Assembly (NCBI RefSeq): GCF_040958095.1
Contig: NC_091214.1
Span: 10,841,080 to 10,905,079, forward strand
From: Procambarus clarkii
Taxonomy: Eukaryota > Arthropoda > Malacostraca > Decapoda > Cambaridae
DNA: 64,000 nt
Reading direction: 5' to 3'
The translations under genes were made by a program, and so were the position numbers. Numbering within the stretch: the first letter of the stretch is position 1; each line of letters begins with the position of its first letter. Under the pieces are notes generated by a model. The model did no database searches and had not been told where the DNA came from. It worked only from the letters and a program-made list of their open reading frames with translations. Below, piece by piece: positions 1 to 10,755 of this stretch.

Positions 1-1396
1 AGGCTATCACCTCATTATCGAGGAGTATGGGTTCGAGTCACTTCTGGGGTGTGAGTTTTCAGTTGCATATTGTCCTGGGGACCATTCAGGCATGTTCGCA
101 TTTGTGTTCCTCACGTGTGCCCCAAAGAATGAGGTGATTTGGTAAAATGCTATGCCCATGATTACTATCCGAGTGCCGGCGGTGGGGTGGTTCATATAGC
201 CTCGGCTATCACCTCATTTTGTCCGGTCGTGATGGTCAAGTGGATTAAGGCGTCTTGTACATACCAGTTGCGTGGCATCTGGGAGTATGGGTTCGAGTCA
301 CTTCTGGGGTGTGAGTTTTCAGTTGCATATTGTCCTGGGGACCATTCAGGCTTGTTCGCATTTGTGTTCCTCATGTGTGCCCCAAAGAATGAGGTGATTT
401 GGTAAAATGCTATGCCCAAGATTACTATCCGAGTGCCGGCGGTGGGGTGGTTCATATAGCCTCGGCTATCACCTCATTTTGTCCGGTCGTGATGGTCAAG
501 TGGATTAAGGCGTCTTGTACATACCAGTTGCGTGGCATCTGGGAGTATGGGTTCGAGTCACTTCTGGGGTGTGAGTTTTCAGTTGCATATTGTCCTGGGG
601 ACCATTCAGGCTTGTTCGCATTTGTGTTCCTCACGTGTGCCCCAAAGAATGAGGTGATTTGGTAAAATGCTATGCCCAAGATTACTATCCGAGTGCCGGC
701 GGTGGGGTGGTTCATATAGCCTCGGCTATCACCTCATTTTGTCCGGTCGTGATGGTCAAGTGGATTAAGGCGTCTTGTACATACCAGTTGCGTGGCATCT
801 GGGAGTATGGGTTCGAGTCACTTCTGGGGTGTGAGTTTTCAGTTGCATATTGTCCTGGGGACCATTCAGGCTTGTTCGCATTTGTGTTCCTCACGTGTGC
901 CCCAAAGAATGAGGTGATTTGGTAAAATGCTATGCCCAAGATTACTATCCGAGTGCCGGCGGTGGGGTGGTTCATATAGCCTCGGCTATCACCTCATTTT
1001 GTCCGGTCGTGATGGTCAAGTGGATTAAGGCGTCTTGTACATACCAGTTGCGTGGCATCTGGGAGTATGGGTTCGAGTCACTTCTGGGGTGTGAGTTTTC
1101 AGTTGCATATTGTCCTGGGGACCATTCAGGCTTGTTCGCATTTGTGTTCCTCACGTGTGCCCCAAAGAATGAGGTGATTTGGTAAAATGCTATGCCCAAG
1201 ATTACTATCCGAGTGCCGGCGGTGGGGTGGTTCATATAGCCTCGGCTATCACCTCATTTTGTCCGGTCGTGATGGTCAAGTGGATTAAGGCGTCTTGTAC
1301 ATACCAGTTGCGTGGCATCTGGGAGTATGGGTTCGAGTCACTTCTGGGGTGTGAGTTTTCAGTTGCATATTGTCCTGGGGACCATTCAGGCTTGTT

Positions 1397-1399
<3 letters not shown>
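1..1399. repeat. 260-bp satellite array, about 5.4 units
   Basis: A 260-bp unit recurs head to tail with very few substitutions and runs off the left edge. The first visible unit lacks about 75 bp between ATCACCTCATT and GGAGTATGGG. The last unit is cut at CTTGTTCGCA, where a (TA)n tract starts. Each unit has short open frames on both strands, as expected of an in-phase repeat; I do not treat them as genes. Confidence 0.97.
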
Positions 1400-1445
<46 letters not shown>

Positions 1446-1450
1446 TTTTT
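1400..1450. repeat. (TA)n followed by a T run
   Basis: About 36 bp of TA dinucleotide and about 14 T residues directly abut the truncated last satellite unit. Confidence 0.97.
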
Positions 1451-1599
1451 AAAGTTTGTGAGGGTACCACCTCTGGTGCCAATGTGGGGACCCATAGCCT
1501 CGGAGAAGAAAATAAAAAGTATTCAGAGGAGACCTTGTGGTTTCTCACTGAACACTAATATTATCTTCTCCTACCACCCCCATTCTTTTGTATGTACAC

Positions 1600-1716
1600 A
1601 TATATATTTACTTTATTTGAACTTTGTTACAAAAAAGGGAGTTACATATGGGTTACAAAGATGGTTGTCATAGGTTGTCGAGTTCCTCCAGCTCCTCAGA
1701 TGGCGGGCAGGCATAT
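1600..1716 (-). mobile_element. retroelement tail fragment (copy 1)
   Basis: The reverse complement, with GCCCGCCATCTGAGGAG, a CTCGACAACCT block and a TTTGTAA..AAATAAA-like end, matches the plus strand at 39384-39512. The two copies are diverged. It looks like the 3' tail of an interspersed repeat whose class I cannot assign. Confidence 0.55.
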
Positions 1717-1725
1717 TTCTTGATG

Positions 1726-1860
<135 letters not shown>

Positions 1861-2013
1861 GCGTTTCGTAAAACTTATTACATTTTCAAAGACTTTTGTT
1901 TACACACACACACAACTATAACTGAATAGAGCTTAAACATCTTCGATTTTTTATATCTGCATTTGGGTGAGGTGATATGTTACAACAGTTTTGAATGAAG
2001 TGAAAACAAACTT

Positions 2014-2640
2014 TCAACACAAGCCAGAACACGAGACAATGGGTATTGAAGGTAAGAATGTAAGTAATTGCAGAGGGCCTATTGGCCCATATTTCTTGAT
2101 GCTTCTATATTGGAGTGGAGTCTTGAAGTCGGTAGAATATAGTTGTGCATTAATTGGCTGTTGATTGCTGGTGTTGACTTCCTGCATGATGTGTAGTGCC
2201 TGGCAGATGTCAAGCTGCCTGCTATCGCTGTATCTATCAATGATTTCTGTGTTGTTTGCTAAGATTTCTCTGGTGATCGTTTGGTTGTGGGAAGAGATTA
2301 TATGTTCCTTTATGGAGCCCTGTTGCTTATGCATCGTTATTTGCCTGGAAAGAGATGTTGTTGTCTTGCCTATATACTGAGTTTTTTGAGGCTTACAGTC
2401 CCCAAGAGGGCATTTGAAGGCATGGACGACGTTGGTCTCTTTTAAAGCGTTCTCCTTTGTGTCTGGAGAGTTTCTCATGAGTAGGCTGGCCGTTTTCTTG
2501 GTTTTATAGCAAATCGTCAGTTGTATCTTCTGATTTTTGTCTGTAGGCATAACGTTTCTATTAACAATATCTTTCAGGACCCTTTCCTCCGTTTTATGAG
2601 CTGTGGAAAAGAAGGTAATGTAAAATAGTCTAATAGGGGG
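2014..2640 (-). pseudogene. GIY-YIG endonuclease domain of PLE copy 1
   Basis: In PLEs this domain nicks target DNA for integration. The translated product has the hallmark segments in order: a CPLGDC cysteine pair, then YIGKTTTSLSRQ with the YIG and catalytic-type Arg, then a histidine-containing MHKQQGSIKEH segment. The frame is open from about 2640, upstream of the methionine at 2550, and is continuous in sense with the reverse transcriptase. The join between the two domains near 2650 is out of frame because a short ACAACTAACAT-like segment is duplicated there. In intact relatives RT and endonuclease form one protein. The fragment runs on past the conserved core to a stop at 2014. Assignment to the EN-containing Penelope group is firm; the exact family is not determined. 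Confidence 0.88.
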
Positions 2641-2648
2641 TATAGGTG

Positions 2649-4200
2649 TTATATGTTAGTTGTCATGTTAGTTGTCTCTTCAGAGGTTGCATGGCATTTC
2701 ACTTTCCTTCTTATGATGTCTTCAACGAAACCATTGGAGAAGCCGTTGTTGACTAGGACCTGCCTTACCCTACAGAGTTCTTCATCGACTTGCTTCCATC
2801 CTGAGCTGTGGCTGAGAGCACGGTCGACATAAGCGTTAACAACACTCCTCTTGTACCTGTCTGGGCAGTCACTGTTGGCATTTAGGCACATTCCTATGTT
2901 TGTTTCCTTAGTGTGGACTGCAGTGTGGAAACCACCGCTCCTTTCCATGACTGTTACATCTAGAAAGGGCAGCATCCCATCCTTCTCCATCTCGTAAGTG
3001 AAACGCAACACAGTATTCTGCTCAAATGCCTCCTTCAGCTCCTGCAGATGTCTGACATCAGGTACCTGTGTAAAAATGTCGTCAACATACCTGCAGTATA
3101 TGGCCGGTTTCAAGTTCATGCCGACTAAGACTTTTTGCTCTATGGTACCCATGTAGAAGTTCGCAAACAGGACACCTAGGGGAGAACCCATGGCGACCCC
3201 ATCTACTTGCTTATACATGTGCCCATCTGGGCTCAAGAAGGGTGCCTCTTTAGTACAAGCTTGGAGTAGTTTCCTTAGAATGTTTTCTGGTATGTCAAGA
3301 GGAGTACAGGCCGTATCACGATACACTCTGTCCGCTATCATCCCGATTGTTTCATCCTCAGGTACGTTGGTAAACAGTGATTCTACGTCCAACGAGGCTC
3401 TTATCCCTGAGGCCCATGTTCCCCGCAGTAAGTCAACAAATTCCTTTGCAGACTTCAGGCTGAAGGCGCAAGGGACATAAGGAGTCAGCAAGCCATTGAG
3501 TCGTTTCGCCAATCTGTATGTGGGTGTGGGTATCTGGCTGATGATTGACCGAAGTGGGTTTCCAGGCTTATGTGTCTTGACATTTCCATTCGCGTATCCA
3601 GGTTTATATTTCCCAATAATCTTTGGCAGGTGGAGTTCGGATTTCTTGGCGTTCACAGTTTCCATCAATTTGTTGACCTTTGCTTTCAATTCGGCTGTAG
3701 TGTTCTTCGTTACCCGTTGGAATTTAGTTTGGTCAGAGAGTATGAGGTTTATTTTCGCCAGATATTCGTCTTTTTTAAGAATGACGTATATTGGCGACTT
3801 GTCACCTCTCCTGACAACTATCTCCTTGTTCTCACGAAGGCTCTTAGCTGCCGCTTTGAGCTCGGGGGACAGTATGGTGCTTCTGTAGTTGCCTCGATTC
3901 TTTCCTCCTTCCGCAATAAGTTCTGCTTGTAAGGTGTCTTTGGTGGTGACCTTCTATTGTGCCTCGAGGTCGAATATGTCGTCCAACAGAATCTCCAACT
4001 CCACTTCCCGGGCCATCTCACTTAGTCTGGACATAACGTGACAGTTTATACCCAGATTTAGGAGAGTGACTCAGAGAGGTTGATTCCTGCAAGGTTCAGG
4101 AAGCCGTCTCTTGGTCGCGGAATTGCCATAGGTCCTCCATATAACGTTGTTAGTTTCTTGATTATCCTTGTTTCAGTGCTGAGGTGATGTCGGTCTGAGG
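2649..4200 (-). pseudogene. reverse transcriptase of Penelope-like element, copy 1
   Basis: The region encodes most of a PLE reverse transcriptase. It carries HKPGNPLR in the finger region, SLDVESLFTNVP (the motif A equivalent), DGVAMGSPLGVLFANFYM (motif B region) and YCRYVDDIF with the catalytic YVDD. From the methionine at 3689 it is open for 346 codons, but the same frame is open further upstream, back to a TAG at 3954-3956. Beyond that stop the frame continues through LTTLYGGPMAIPRPRDGFLN, typical of PLE N-terminal regions, to the inversion junction near 4200. One premature stop and the frameshift at the C-terminal end make it non-functional. The YVDD catalytic box is still intact, so decay is moderate. 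Confidence 0.92.
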
Positions 4201-4425
4201 TGACGCACGACCCAGCAGCAAGGAATCAAGCCTTCACGATAAAATATCGCCAAGATCTGATTCGTAGTCAGATATACAAGGCAGAAAATGAAATCAAAGA
4301 CAACAAAACGCAACTACTTCATGCTACAAACGAATGGAGAAACAGCAACATCGACGAAAGTCTCCGTACTCGCATCGAGCAACACCTCGACATCCTCACA
4401 GACCGACATCACCTCAGCAAATTAA
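4200..4425 (+). pseudogene. inverted 5' coding piece of PLE copy 1
   Basis: The plus strand is open through a charged helical-looking segment (YRQDLIRSQIYKAENEIK, then RIEQHLDILTDRHHLS). On the minus strand, reading away from 4200, the coding sequence resumes with DRHHLSTETRIIKKL. The two pieces therefore belong head to head, with the DRHHLS codons present in both. Confidence 0.8.
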
Positions 4426-4473
4426 CGTATTCCGGCGAAATTAACGTATTCCGGCGAAATTAACGTATTCCAG
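4419..4473. repeat. 19-bp tandem repeat, ~2.8 units
   Basis: AAATTAACGTATTCCGGCG occurs twice in full and once partly, between the inverted PLE piece and the LTR. Confidence 0.9.
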
Positions 4474-5474
4474 TGTTACGGACCCGAGTCCAGCGTCGGA
4501 GCATGGAGCAGTGACGACAATGCCATCTGTGAGTCCGCTCCCGAAACCCACTCCAAATGGACGACGCCATCTAGTGGTGACAGGATAGGCCAGCAATAAG
4601 TGTTGGATTCCTGTCCTAGTCAGCTCATGACGTAGCCGCTGCTGACCTCTGGTGAGGTGGTGCTGAGACAGTGAATGCCATCTATGGAGTGAAGAGGTGG
4701 ACGTTTCTCTCTAAGCTTGTGAGTGAAGCGTCCCAGTATTAATGACGTGTCTGATTGCAGAGTCGACCTGGGACTGCTGTGTTGGACGATGGATCAGTCT
4801 ACCCAAGGCAGCCAAGGTCTCTTCACGAGTCTGCTTTGAAGAAGCAGTGAGCCACCCCCGGACGAACTCTGTTGAGAGTGTAATAGCCTGCCTGAGGTGT
4901 GGCAGTGTCGGGAATCGCCTTATCCGGGGCTGGCTGGTGGAAGAGACTAGCCACTGTGGTGTTGTATGAGGAGAGTGACCAGCGAGTCACACGAGGCTCC
5001 TGGCTAGGGCACGCAACCCTAAGTATCGGTCGTGGAGTGGCCTACACAGCGGAGCTGATCGGTACCTGCCAGCTACAGGCTGGATTGTGGTTGAAGGCCT
5101 CCACGACAAAGCACCCAGTGGGACTGTGATTTGGCTGGCCTGTGGCCAGGGTAGATTCGTCATAGAGTTATCGTGGATGCATCGTGAACCACGGAAGCAG
5201 AGACCAGGGCTACCTAGAGGAAGCATCGCAGAGTGTTGAGTGTCTTCAGAGAGGGAGACCTCACTGTACATTGTGTAGTTATAATTCCCTTTTATGACTT
5301 TCAATTATGGTGGTGGAAATATATATAAATTGGAATATTTGTATCCCTTCCCCTTTAGCTTTGACTTGCATTACGGAACACACCCCTTGAAAGCCTCTAC
5401 TAACTTGGGGCCGGATTCCCAAACTCTACTACCATCAGAGAAGAACCCGGTTGCGTCCCAGTAGGGCCGTAACA
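4474..5474 (+). mobile_element. LTR of a BEL/Pao-like element (copy a), TSD TCCAG
   Basis: The segment begins TGTTACGG and ends CCGTAACA, an 8-bp perfect terminal inverted repeat with TG..CA ends. It is related along its length to 7490-8549 and 35164-36178. The five bases before it and after it are both TCCAG, so it behaves as a solo LTR with a 5-bp target duplication. A protease remnant follows directly, so it could instead be a 5' LTR with a chance TCCAG match. Strand is nominal. Confidence 0.85.
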
Positions 5475-6142
5475 TCCAGACCCAAGGTGGAAGATAGCAT
5501 TCCTCACCACAGTACAGTACTACAAGGAGCAACAAACAATTAGTGTCCAATTGGCAAAGTCTAAAGGTAATACGACTTTGTCTACTGCACAAATTATCAT
5601 CCAGAATATGAGGGCCAAGATCCATACCCTTGGGTTGTTTGACCAAGGGTCCCAGAGAACATATGTCACTAAAAAGTTGGCGGATGAACTACAATTCAGG
5701 CCTGTAACACAGATGACAGTCAACATCTCAGGGTTTCTAACAGATACAGGACCTCAAGTCTACCAGGTAGTACAACCATCAGTATGTTTAGGCAATTACG
5801 TCTGTCAAGTACAAGCCATTGTGGTGGACAAAATTCCAGCAGACCTACATGTACAAGGTCTGGCTGGGAGCAACTGCCTAATTCCTGAGAAATAGAGGAA
5901 TAAAATTGGAAGATAATATTAAGTCTGACCTCACCAACACCAATATACTTTTAGGTACAGACTACTACCATCGATTCATCGGTAGCCCTACTAAATATCA
6001 GGGCATAACCATGCTAAATTCAGCAGGAGGCAAATTAAACGCAGGTCCAGTATTAAGCCTGAGGAGACCTATGCCTGTAGACAATACCAGTAGAAATCTA
6101 AATTTGTCAGCTGATTATACAACTCCAGTAGCATTATATTAA
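5475..6142 (+). pseudogene. BEL/Pao-type aspartic protease remnant
   Basis: The first frame is open from the LTR border and encodes an aspartic-protease-like core, LFDQGSQRTYVTKKLADEL, at about 5625-5685. Here DQG replaces the usual D-S/T-G triad, followed by the SQR-Y-(V/I)-T pattern characteristic of retropepsins in BEL/Pao polyproteins. A stop at 5893-5895 interrupts it. One frameshift later the reading resumes as GIKLEDN, then ILLGTDYYHRFIG, the segment that follows the protease in this family (the I-G-x-D-Y-Y motif). No RT, RNase H or integrase follows; the next sequence is degenerate and then another LTR. In an intact element this protease would process Gag-Pol. Identification rests on these motifs. 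Confidence 0.75.
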
Positions 6143-6582
6143 GGAGATTACAGCTGACTATAGCAACAGTGGTTGATCTTAATATCATCATTTAAAGCTA
6201 AAGATGAGTTCATGAGGCCTCAGTGGCAAATCAGTGAACAGCAGCCTAATCAGCTACAAGTCACTGCGACCAATGTCACTGAACCCACTGCAGTCTCAGA
6301 ACCATACTTGACTTTAATGATGGACTATTCAATCTTCTGAATCAATTACTAAATTAAACCCCAATAAATCCAACGACTGATTTTGATACATTTATTATTT
6401 AATCGAAATGAATTCCATGGGCCTCAGTGTTTATATATCAGTGACCAGTTACCTGAACAAGTTTTAAGTTATATAACTAATGTCACTGATCTCACTATAG
6501 TCCCTGAATCATACTTGCCTGTAGTACTTGATCACATTCAGTCCTCTGGGTTAAATAATATGTAATTAGACTAGAATTTTGC
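6143..6582 (+). other. degenerate internal region of the LTR element
   Basis: No recognisable domain. Two stretches (about 6205-6335 and 6405-6545) look like diverged copies of each other; both read roughly PQ..ISDQ..P..L..T.VT, then PESYL or EPYL. It is probably decayed retroelement coding sequence with an internal duplication. Confidence 0.45.
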
Positions 6583-8712
6583 TGTTACGGATTCGTCACC
6601 CTTGTCACGGGGTAGAGTGGCAGTTCCAGCGCCATCTACGAGCCCGCACCCAAACTGTCCGGTAATCGTACGTTATATGGACAATGCCATCTGGTGGTGG
6701 CTATCTAAAACCTGTAAATGGATCAAGATTCCTTCCTTGATCAGCCAGAGGGTTGTTGTGAGTGACCTCTGGTGAGGTGACGCATTAAGACCCGCGCCAC
6801 CTAGTGTGTGCTACAGAGCACAATGTCAACTCCCCAGTGGGTAGTGGTATTTCCTAGTTTCACCGGTATCGGCAAGGTCATTGATGACGTTTTTGTGTCC
6901 ACAGAGGTGACGTCTGGGGGGTAGCGGTACTGGAGATGGCATTTCATCTTGGGCAGTCCACAGTCTCCATGCAGGGTCCTGGAAACGACCAAGTATGCCG
7001 CCACCGATGAAGCAGTGTGGTAGCTGCAAGTGCTTAAGTGTTGAAAAGGATCGGCGAACCTTTGGGACTGGCTTAGCGAAGAGACTGACGACAGGGAGGT
7101 GCCTGTTAAGTAGTGCTGCTAGCTGGTCGCTAGAGACTGCTGCCAGGGGGATCGCTACCCCTGTATTGGTTTGTAACCCAGCTCAGCGTGTGGCTGAGGT
7201 ACTCTGCCAGCGAGTAGCTGGAGAGCGGTCATTGGGGTACAGGCACCTCATGACACTGTCAGTGGGCTGGCCCACGTATAGGTGAACTCGCTGGTGTTCT
7301 TCCCAGTAAGGTTGGATACGCTACTGGACAGTGAAGAAATACTGGAGATTGATGTACTCTGCACGTGAGCACGTTTGATATCCTGAGCGAAAGGATTGTT
7401 CATAAGTGTAGAAATAGCCTATCTGTTTTTTATATATTATTTATGGTGACGGTGTACATATATATACTGAACGGTAGTGGAAAGATATTTGTTACGAACC
7501 CGATTCCATTGTCGAAGCACGGAGCAGCGACGTCAACGCCATCTGTGAGTCCGCTCCCGAAACCCCCGCAAATTGGAAGACGCCATCTAGTGGTGACAGG
7601 ATTATACCTTCAAGAGGCACTAGATTCCTGTCTTAGCCAGCTTGAGAGGTAGCTGGTGCTGACCTCTGGTGAGGTGGTGCTTAGAAAATCAGCGCCATCT
7701 ATTGAAGGAGGAGTTGTATGTCTATGTCAGAGTACGTAAGTGTTGTTTCCTAGTGTCCCAGTGTACTGATGACGTGTCTGTATCCACAGAGTTGACGTAG
7801 GGATGCTGTGGTACGAGGACAGTCAGTCTACCCAGGGCAGCCAATGTCTCTACTCCATTCTGCTTTACGGAAGCAGTGAGCAGCCGCCGGACAAGAGCCG
7901 CAAGAACTGTGAAGTGTTCTACTGTCTGCCTGTGAAGTGGCAGTGACGGAATTCGGCGTACTCGGGACTGGCTAACGGAAGAGACGACTGACAGTTAAGG
8001 TCGTACTGAGTAGTGTAACCAGCGAGTTGCAAGAAGCTCCTGCCCAGGGTTCACTATCCTGGTATTTGTTCGTGAAGAGACCCAGCAGCGCGAGGCTGAT
8101 GTTCTCTGCCAGCCCCAGGCTGGAGAGTGATTGTGGGCGTGCACGAAGAGCACCTAGTGAGACTGTTTTGGCTGGCCTGTGGCTAGGGTAGACTCGTTGG
8201 TGTTTCCCAGTACTGGTTGAGGATGGTACTGTGTTGAGGAAACACGGTAGCTGACAAGACTGGATCGATTGAGCATCGAATAGCGCTTAGTGTCCTAAGG
8301 GAGAGACACTTGTGTACATATTAAGTGTAGTAATACTTCTTCTAGGATTATATATGAGGTGATGGAAAAGTGATTATATATGAATATATTGATAATTAAT
8401 GAAGTGTAGTATTCAATGCACCTCCCCCAGTGTGTTTTACTTGCATTACCGAGCTCACTCCTTGAAAGCCACTACTAACTTGGGGCCAGATATCAGAACT
8501 TTAGTTCCACCAGAGAAGAACCCGGTTGCGACACATTGTGGCCGTAACAATATTTAATACATTGACCAAAGGAACAGTGTTTTGTTCATCCCCTCCTTTT
8601 TTATGCACTACATAGTCACTTTCTTGAAAGCATACTACCGACTTGGAGTGGGATACTATCATTTTGGTTATACCATCAAAGAACCCCGTTGCGACCCATA
8701 CTTGCCGTAACA
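6583..8712 (+). mobile_element. older related LTR (copy b), split by a nested LTR
   Basis: TGTTACGG at 6583 opens a diverged LTR that reads to 7489, is interrupted, and resumes at 8555 with the expected 3' part, ending GCCGTAACA at 8712. Without the insert it is about 1,065 bp, like its relatives. The flanks are TTTGC and TTTAC, a 4-of-5 match that fits an aged target duplication. It shares the GACCTCTGGTGAGGTG and GCCATCTGGTGG blocks with the other copies. Confidence 0.85.
7490..8549 (+). mobile_element. nested solo LTR (copy c), TSD ATATT
   Basis: The segment starts TGTTACG and ends CCGTAACA. The five bases on each side are ATATT, a perfect 5-bp target duplication, which places this solo LTR inside copy b. 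It has no internal region. Confidence 0.93.
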
Positions 8713-8917
8713 TTTACCGAAAGAGTTAACAGGGAAATTAAATCTCATTATAATTCTAACACCCTCCAACTCGAGTACTGGACATCCGTCCTGTAGGAAC
8801 AGATGCACAAATGTGTGATTACCAACTACTAACATCAAATTAATCTAATAAGGACGAGTATAGGTGTTCATCTGTTCTAAATAGGACTTCGAATTTTGAG
8901 CAGCCCCATGAAGAATT
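8713..8917. other. unassigned interval
   Basis: AT-rich sequence with no open frame, RNA gene or tandem structure that I can support. Confidence 0.6.
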
Positions 8918-8989
8918 ATGTCGGAAAACCCGACACCATTTACTAATATTAAATACAAACAATAGGTAGATAATGTTGCTGCTGTTGTG

Positions 8990-8990
<1 letters not shown>
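8918..8990 (-). repeat. interspersed repeat with hairpin end (copy 1)
   Basis: TGTCGGAAAACCCGACA forms a near-perfect hairpin. Its reverse complement and about 50 flanking bases (TTAGTAAATGGTGTCGGG, and a CAGCAACATTATCT block) match 51675-51743 on the plus strand. Class unknown. Confidence 0.55.
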
Positions 8991-9057
<67 letters not shown>

Positions 9058-9075
9058 CACAACAGCAGCAACATT
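8972..9075. repeat. (TA)n centred inverted repeat
   Basis: Arms at 8972-8993 and 9054-9075 are exact 22-nt reverse complements and enclose only TA dinucleotides, so the block can fold into a cruciform about 104 bp long. Confidence 0.95.
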
Positions 9076-9105
9076 ATATATATATAATATATATATAATA
9101 TATAC

Positions 9106-9172
<67 letters not shown>
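9076..9172. repeat. TA-rich microsatellite
   Basis: TA dinucleotides with a few phase changes, directly left of the inverted-repeat arm that flanks PLE copy 2. Confidence 0.95.
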
Positions 9173-9176
<4 letters not shown>

Positions 9177-9305
9177 AAATATGACCGAAAAAGTAAGATT
9201 AACAAATCTAAAACGAATTTTCTCAATATTTCTTAGGTTTCTTTTCACTGTCGATGGTAATTGAAAAATCAATTCTCCAAAATTCATTTCTATTTCTAGT
9301 CTGAC
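9171..9305 (-). repeat. inverted arm, left
   Basis: The reverse complement of 10756-10890 with a few differences, running from ATTATTAAATATGACCG to GTCTGAC. Outward it meets (TA)n. It may be a non-coding (pseudo-LTR-like) part of the PLE or an older host element. Confidence 0.85.
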
Positions 9306-9311
9306 TTAGGG

Positions 9312-9745
9312 AATCAGTCACTGTTGGCATTGAGGCACATTCCTATGTTTGTTTCCTTAGTGTAGACTGCTGTGTGGAAACCTCCGCTCCTTTCCATGAC
9401 TGTTACATCTAGAAAGGGCAGCTTCCCATCCTTCTCCGTCTCATAAGTAAAACACAACACAGAATTCCGCTCAAATGCCTCCTTCAGCTCCTGCAGATGT
9501 CTGACATCAGGTACCCGTGTAAAAATGTCGTCAACATTCCTGCAGTATATGGCCGGTTTCAAGTTCATGTCGACTAAGGCCTTTTGTTCGATGGTACACA
9601 TGTTGAAGTTCGCAAACAGGATACCTAGGGGAGAACCCATGGCGACCCCATCTGCTTGCTTATACATGTGCCCATCCGGGCTCAAGAAGGGTGCCTCTTT
9701 AGTACAAGCTTGGAGTAGTTTACTTGACTGCCCAGACAGGTACAA
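9312..9745 (-). pseudogene. PLE copy 2, 5' half of reverse transcriptase (inverted)
   Basis: This encodes the RT core from LLQACTKEAPFLSPDGHMYK through VAMGSPLGILFANFNM to FLDVTVMERSGGFHT, ending at LNANSD. The catalytic box reads YCRNVDDIF: the tyrosine of YVDD is replaced by asparagine. It stops exactly where the plus-strand half begins with DCPDRYKRS. The two halves are contiguous in an intact relative (copy 1 reads NANSDCPDRYKRS), so the inversion breakpoint lies within these codons. Confidence 0.9.
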
Positions 9746-10000
9746 GAGGAGTGTTGTTAACGTTTATGTCGACCGTGCTCTCAGGCACAGCTCAGGATGG
9801 AAGCAACTCGATGAAGAACTCTGTAGAGTAAGGCAGGTCTTAGTCAACAACGGCTTCACATATGGTTTCGTTGAAGACATCATAAGAAGGAAGGTGAAAC
9901 GCCATGCAACCTCTGAAGAGACAACTAATACAACACCTGTACCCCCCTATTAGACTATTTTACAGGAACTTCTTTTCCACAGCTCATAAAACGGAGGAAA
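9725..10000 (+). pseudogene. PLE copy 2, 3' end of reverse transcriptase
   Basis: Starting at the inversion junction, the frame gives CPDRYKRSVVNVYVDRALR, SSGWKQLDEELCRVRQVLV and EDIIRRKVKRHATSEETTN. These match the C-terminal RT region of copy 1 residue for residue with a few changes. A frameshift near 9940 puts the following linker and endonuclease into another frame. Confidence 0.88.
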
Positions 10001-10500
10001 GGGGTCCTGAAAGATATTGTTAATAGAAACGTTATCCCTACAGACAAAAATCAGAAGATACAATTGACGATTTACAATAAAACTAAGAAAACGGCCAACC
10101 TACTCATGAGAAACTCTCCAGACACAAAGCAGAACGCTTTAAAAGAGACCAATGTCGTCTATGCCTTCAAATGCCCACTTGGGGACTGTAAGCCTCAAAT
10201 AATTCAGTATATAGGCAAGATAACAACATCTCTTTCCAGGCGATTAACGATGCATAAGCAACAGGGGCTCCATTAAGGAACATATAATTTCTTCCCACAA
10301 CCAGACCATCACCAGAGAAGTCTAAACAAAAAACACGGAAATCATCGATAGACACAGCGATAGCAGGCGGCTTGATATCTGCAAGGTACTACACATTAAT
10401 TTAAGAAGTCAACACCAGCAATCAACAGCCAATTAATGCACAACTATATTCTACCCACTTCAAGACTCCGCACTAATATAGAAGCATCAAGAAATATGGG
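10001..10500 (+). pseudogene. PLE copy 2 GIY-YIG endonuclease domain
   Basis: The linker (ERVLKDIVNRNVIPTDKNQK) leads to VVYAFKCPLGDCKPQIIQYIGKITTSLSRRL, the same cysteine pair and YIG motif as in copy 1. A frameshift after MHKQQG and a stop inside the next block end the frame at 10276, and recognisable endonuclease sequence in other frames continues to about 10500. In living elements the domain cuts target DNA to prime reverse transcription; here it is a fossil. Confidence 0.87.
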
Positions 10501-10755
10501 CCAATAGGTCCTTTGCAGTTCCATTCTTCCCTTTAACTTACTCTATATTTTACCCATTGTTTCGTGTTCTGTCTTGTGTTGAAAGTTTGTTTTCACCTCA
10601 TCCAAAACTGTTGTAACATATCACCTCACCCAAATGCAGGTATAAAATGAAAGCTGTTTAAACTCTGTTTAGTGTTTGCAGGTTATAGTTGTGTGTGTGT
10701 AAACTAAAGTCTTTGAAAATGTAATATGTTATTACGAACCGCATCCAAGTGTCGC

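Noticed and set aside
139..1495. 88- and 87-codon frames repeated on both strands of the 260-bp satellite
   Set aside because: Both strands are open at once and every unit carries them; this is a property of the satellite. The last one runs into (TA)n.
4742..5129. 75-codon plus-strand frames within the LTRs (also 7.0 and 35.6 kb)
   Set aside because: They lie inside LTR sequence, differ between copies, and show no domain.
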